Origin: a bacterium UBP6_UBA1177
GTDB taxonomy: Bacteria > UBP6 > UBA1177
Length of the DNA stretch: 32,538 bases
NCBI GenBank assembly: GCA_002310995.1
Contig: DBYV01000043.1
Location: 10,365-42,902, forward strand
Reading direction: 5' to 3'
In this document: positions 29,740-32,538 of the stretch, in pieces
Position numbering within the stretch: the first letter of the stretch is position 1
Layout: each line of letters opens with the position of its first letter
The notes under the pieces: model-generated
The model's input: the letters and a program-made list of their open reading frames with translations, nothing else
The model's database searches: none
Told to the model about the DNA's origin: nothing
Translations under genes and position numbers: made by a program

Positions 29740-32535
29740 ATGAAAAAACTTTTTTTATTTTTGATTGCTGCTCTTTTTCTATTTAGCTGCGGCGGCTCGA
29801 AAAACGACAACAAAAACGATAATGATATTGATGACACAGATTCAAATGCCGATGTATCGAATACTGATGTATCGAATACTGATGCCTCAGATAACGATGT
29901 GTCGAATACTGATATTCCGGATAACGATATAACGGATAGTGACGATAATTCCGATGCGGAACCGATGGACACAGATTCGGATACAGCAGAACCCGACAAA
30001 GATATTATGGAAAATGACGATGATACCGACATTGACACTGAACAGCAGGATGATGATGATAATCCGATAGTTTCCGACACTTCAAAAGTAGAGTGGAACG
30101 GAAAAACCGGAACAGTTTCGGTTTCAGGCGACGAACTCAGGACCTACACTCTGACAACAAACGCTGAACTCCGCAATAACGATGATCCGAAGCAGAGAAC
30201 GTTTTCGGAAACTGCCGAAAGCCCGCGTCTCCGCAGCGGACACGATATGTTCGACGCACTTTTTGCTTTGGCTGTTACTGAACTCAATGAAAACAAAGTC
30301 TCGGCGATCAGCGATTACAGCATGAATCACGGCTCTTCAGTCGATTGCGACTGTTTCGAGACAGGCGAAGACTGGCATTACGTATGGACACGCGACACAG
30401 CTTATGCTGTTCATTCGGCAGTAGCTTTTCTTGAACCGCAGAAGTCGAAAAATTCTCTTGAATTCAAAATTTCCGAACGCAAAAGCACTGTCGGCGGTGG
30501 AAACATGCAGATTGTTCAGGACACCGGTTCAGGCGGTTCGTGGCCGGTAAGCACCGACCGCGTCGTCTGGGCTTTGGGAGCAATCGAGACGCTCAAAAAC
30601 CTTGAAGGAAGCGATTACACTAGCTTTTTGTCAGACTCTTACGAAGCAATAAAAAACACTTTGGAAGCCGACAGACTTCATGTTTACGATGAAAATGACG
30701 GTTTGTACCGCGGCGAGCAGTCTTTTCTTGACTGGAGAGAGCAGACTTATCCGAAATGGACTGCCGACAATACGAAGCACATCGGAATGTCGAAAACTCT
30801 TTCGACGAATGTTCTTCACTATATAGCCATGACGATCGCAGCATCTATGGCGGAAGAACTCGGAAAAACGAACGAGGCAGCTCAATTTACAACTCAGGCT
30901 GAAAATTTGAAAAATGCAATAAAATCAGCATTCTATCTTGCTGACAAAAAGACTTTTTCAACTATGAAAACGACTTTTCTTGATTATTCCGCAGTTGACA
31001 AAAGAGATCTTCTCGGTGAAGCGCTGACCATTTTGTCAGGTGTTGCTGATAATGCGCAGACTGCTGAAATTATTGCTGAATATCCTGTGACTGAAGCTGG
31101 CCCGGCTGTAATTTTCCCGCAGGAGCCAGATACAAAAATCTATCACAACCGCGCAATCTGGCCTTTTGTTACTTCTTACGGACTTCGTGCTGCGGCAAAA
31201 GCGGGCAACGACAAATTCTATGAAAACGCATTCATGAGTTTAGTCCGCGGTGCAGCGCTCAACCTCTCGAACATGGAAAATTTCGAGTTTACGACTCTCA
31301 GCGCATGGTACGATGACGCGACATACCCGCAGTTGAGCGGCCCGGAAGTAAATTCAAGGCGGCAGCTCTGGAGTGTCGCGGGATTCCTTTCGATGGTCAT
31401 TGACTCAATTTCCGGCAGAGAGCAGACTTTGAAAACGCTGTGGTTCTCACCGAAAATTCCGGTAAATCTGAGAAACACTTTCTTTGCCGGAAGTTCCGAA
31501 ATCGTTCTTAAGAACCTGAAATTTAAAGGAAAAACTATTGAACTCAAGATCATTCTTCCGCAGAAAAACGATGGAAATTCGGGTTTTTACACACTTAAAT
31601 TATTGAAACTTGACGGTGTCGAGAAAACAAATCCGTTCAGTGCCGGTGACTTGAAAGCGGAGAGTAAAATCGAAATGGAACTTGAACTTTCGGACGAAAC
31701 GGGAACACTCAATCTTGTTGACTGCAACGCTAATCCCAACAAATGCTGGGCGCCGCTTCCTGTTACGAATGTTTCGGTCGGAGTGGACGGAAAAAGGCTC
31801 GGAATCTCTTTCGATCCTTCAGTCAATGCGGTTTCCTACAATGTTTACCGTGACGGAAAGAAGGTCAAGGAAAACCTGACCGAGACTTCATGGCGCGATG
31901 ACTTTGAAAATCCTGACTATGTGCATAATTCATACTGCTACAGTGTTTCGGCAGTAAATTCCGAAGGTTGGGAAAGCCACCACTCGGATCCCGTCTGCTA
32001 CTGGGGTACCGACTATGAACGGACAAAGATGCAGTTTTCGGCTGTGGCGGAAGAAAATGCGTCGTATGAATACCGTTTTGATCAGTTTGCAACGCATTCT
32101 GACCACAATAAACCGCATTTCGGCGACTGGGGTATACCGGACGCAGTTCTTTCGGTTTCAAATATTAAGCCCAAGGATAGCGGAACATATCTCATTTCTC
32201 TGGAATACGGCAGCGGCCGACCGATAAACACAGGTATCACTTCATGCAACAAAATAGTTAAAATTATTGATCAAAGTGATAGTTCGACTGTTCTGGAAAA
32301 AATGGTTTTCATGCCTCATTTGGGCGATAACTGGGATATATGGGGAGAATCTTCGTTCGTCAAGGTCGAACTCTCGAACGACAAAACCTATAGAGCAGAA
32401 ATCAGGGACGCTTTCAACATGTCCTACTTTGAGCACTTTGTTCCTTACACTGCCGGTGTCGGCGGTGGAACCGACGTCTACAACAGAGCGAATATCTCTA
32501 CACTCAAATTCCTGCTGAAAGAGATAAAGAATTAA
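29740..32535 (+). CDS. Six-hairpin glycosidase-like lipoprotein
   Basis: Lipoprotein of 931 aa. The lipobox is LFLFSC (Cys 17), followed by a linker of about 90 residues of Asp/Asn/Ser/Thr built partly from a 15-bp tandem repeat. The region of about 165-570 resembles an (alpha/alpha)6-barrel glycosidase such as glycogen-debranching or glucoamylase relatives: EDWHYVWTRDTAYAVHSA, WPVSTDRVVWALGAIETL, DWREQTYPKW, and AGPAVIFPQEP...YHNRAIWPFVTSYGLRAAAKAG. The catalytic acids cannot be fixed from sequence alone. A fibronectin-III-like segment follows (about 675-765, YNVYRDGKKV) and then a C-terminal beta-sandwich (about 770-931) suggestive of carbohydrate binding. Likely degrades an oligosaccharide at the cell surface. 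The stop lies 3 nt before the window end. Confidence 0.85.
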   Translation: MKKLFLFLIAALFLFSCGGSKNDNKNDNDIDDTDSNADVSNTDVSNTDASDNDVSNTDIPDNDITDSDDNSDAEPMDTDSDTAEPDKDIMENDDDTDIDTEQQDDDDNPIVSDTSKVEWNGKTGTVSVSGDELRTYTLTTNAELRNNDDPKQRTFSETAESPRLRSGHDMFDALFALAVTELNENKVSAISDYSMNHGSSVDCDCFETGEDWHYVWTRDTAYAVHSAVAFLEPQKSKNSLEFKISERKSTVGGGNMQIVQDTGSGGSWPVSTDRVVWALGAIETLKNLEGSDYTSFLSDSYEAIKNTLEADRLHVYDENDGLYRGEQSFLDWREQTYPKWTADNTKHIGMSKTLSTNVLHYIAMTIAASMAEELGKTNEAAQFTTQAENLKNAIKSAFYLADKKTFSTMKTTFLDYSAVDKRDLLGEALTILSGVADNAQTAEIIAEYPVTEAGPAVIFPQEPDTKIYHNRAIWPFVTSYGLRAAAKAGNDKFYENAFMSLVRGAALNLSNMENFEFTTLSAWYDDATYPQLSGPEVNSRRQLWSVAGFLSMVIDSISGREQTLKTLWFSPKIPVNLRNTFFAGSSEIVLKNLKFKGKTIELKIILPQKNDGNSGFYTLKLLKLDGVEKTNPFSAGDLKAESKIEMELELSDETGTLNLVDCNANPNKCWAPLPVTNVSVGVDGKRLGISFDPSVNAVSYNVYRDGKKVKENLTETSWRDDFENPDYVHNSYCYSVSAVNSEGWESHHSDPVCYWGTDYERTKMQFSAVAEENASYEYRFDQFATHSDHNKPHFGDWGIPDAVLSVSNIKPKDSGTYLISLEYGSGRPINTGITSCNKIVKIIDQSDSSTVLEKMVFMPHLGDNWDIWGESSFVKVELSNDKTYRAEIRDAFNMSYFEHFVPYTAGVGGGTDVYNRANISTLKFLLKEIKN
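29851..29940 (+). repeat. 15-bp tandem repeat in lipoprotein linker
   Basis: Six consecutive 15-bp units. The first two are identical (GATGTATCGAATACT, 29851-29880); the rest are degenerate. They encode DVSNT, DVSNT, DASDN, DVSNT, DIPDN and DITDS. The unit length keeps the frame, so copy number can change without breaking the gene. Confidence 0.8.
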
Positions 32536-32538
32536 GGT

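Overview
The window looks like chromosome from an uncultured Gram-negative bacterium of the Myxococcota / Bradymonad-like or wider deltaproteobacterial type. This is an inference and is not certain. It rests on several lipoproteins with long Asp/Ser/Thr linkers after the lipobox, myxococcus-type Cys-rich repeats in a secreted protease, a MYXO-CTERM-like tail on one surface protein, and a DUF1844 gene. Genes are tightly packed and base composition is moderate. I saw no tRNA, rRNA, CRISPR array, transposase or phage gene.

Left part (1-7.9 kb, all minus strand). A housekeeping operon rsmB-rpe-nadC runs into a lipoprotein cut by the window edge. Next comes a cobalamin locus: a TPR membrane protein, an unrecognised gene, cobO, and then a compact cobalamin riboswitch with its own promoter. 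The riboswitch leads into a 551-aa lipoprotein with a duplicated domain and a surface-protein domain. A Cys-rich lipoprotein follows to the right.

Middle (8.1-18.4 kb, accessory and secreted functions). Two tandem plus-strand surface proteins carry collagen-like triplets and EF-hand-like repeats. A 378-nt intergenic region follows, with a strong minus-strand terminator, a sigma-54-like promoter and a palindrome, which together suggest a small RNA. On the minus strand are a PNGase F-like lipoprotein, a subtilisin-like protease preceded by a near-identical sigma-54-like promoter, a beta-lactamase-fold serine hydrolase and an M4/M36-type metalloprotease. Three exported proteins end in the same very short C-terminal tag, SSGCSxTxF, which I do not recognise as a described sorting signal.

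Right part (18.4-32.5 kb). On the minus strand are dxs, rsmE and a GlcD-type FAD oxidase; the last two share a duplicated 40-bp promoter module. Divergent from these is a long plus-strand series: PEGA/TPR protein, a small SHOCT-like protein, DUF1844, an inositol-monophosphatase-family enzyme, trmL, a nucleotide-transporter-like protein fused to HEAT repeats, a cyclic-nucleotide-binding protein, a small membrane protein, and a large lipoprotein with a six-hairpin glycosidase domain.

Together the accessory genes suggest a predatory or scavenging outer-surface programme: proteases, a deglycosylase, a glycosidase, corrinoid capture and adhesin-like collagen proteins. Anchoring appears to be either by an N-terminal lipid or by the C-terminal Cys tag, never both in this window.
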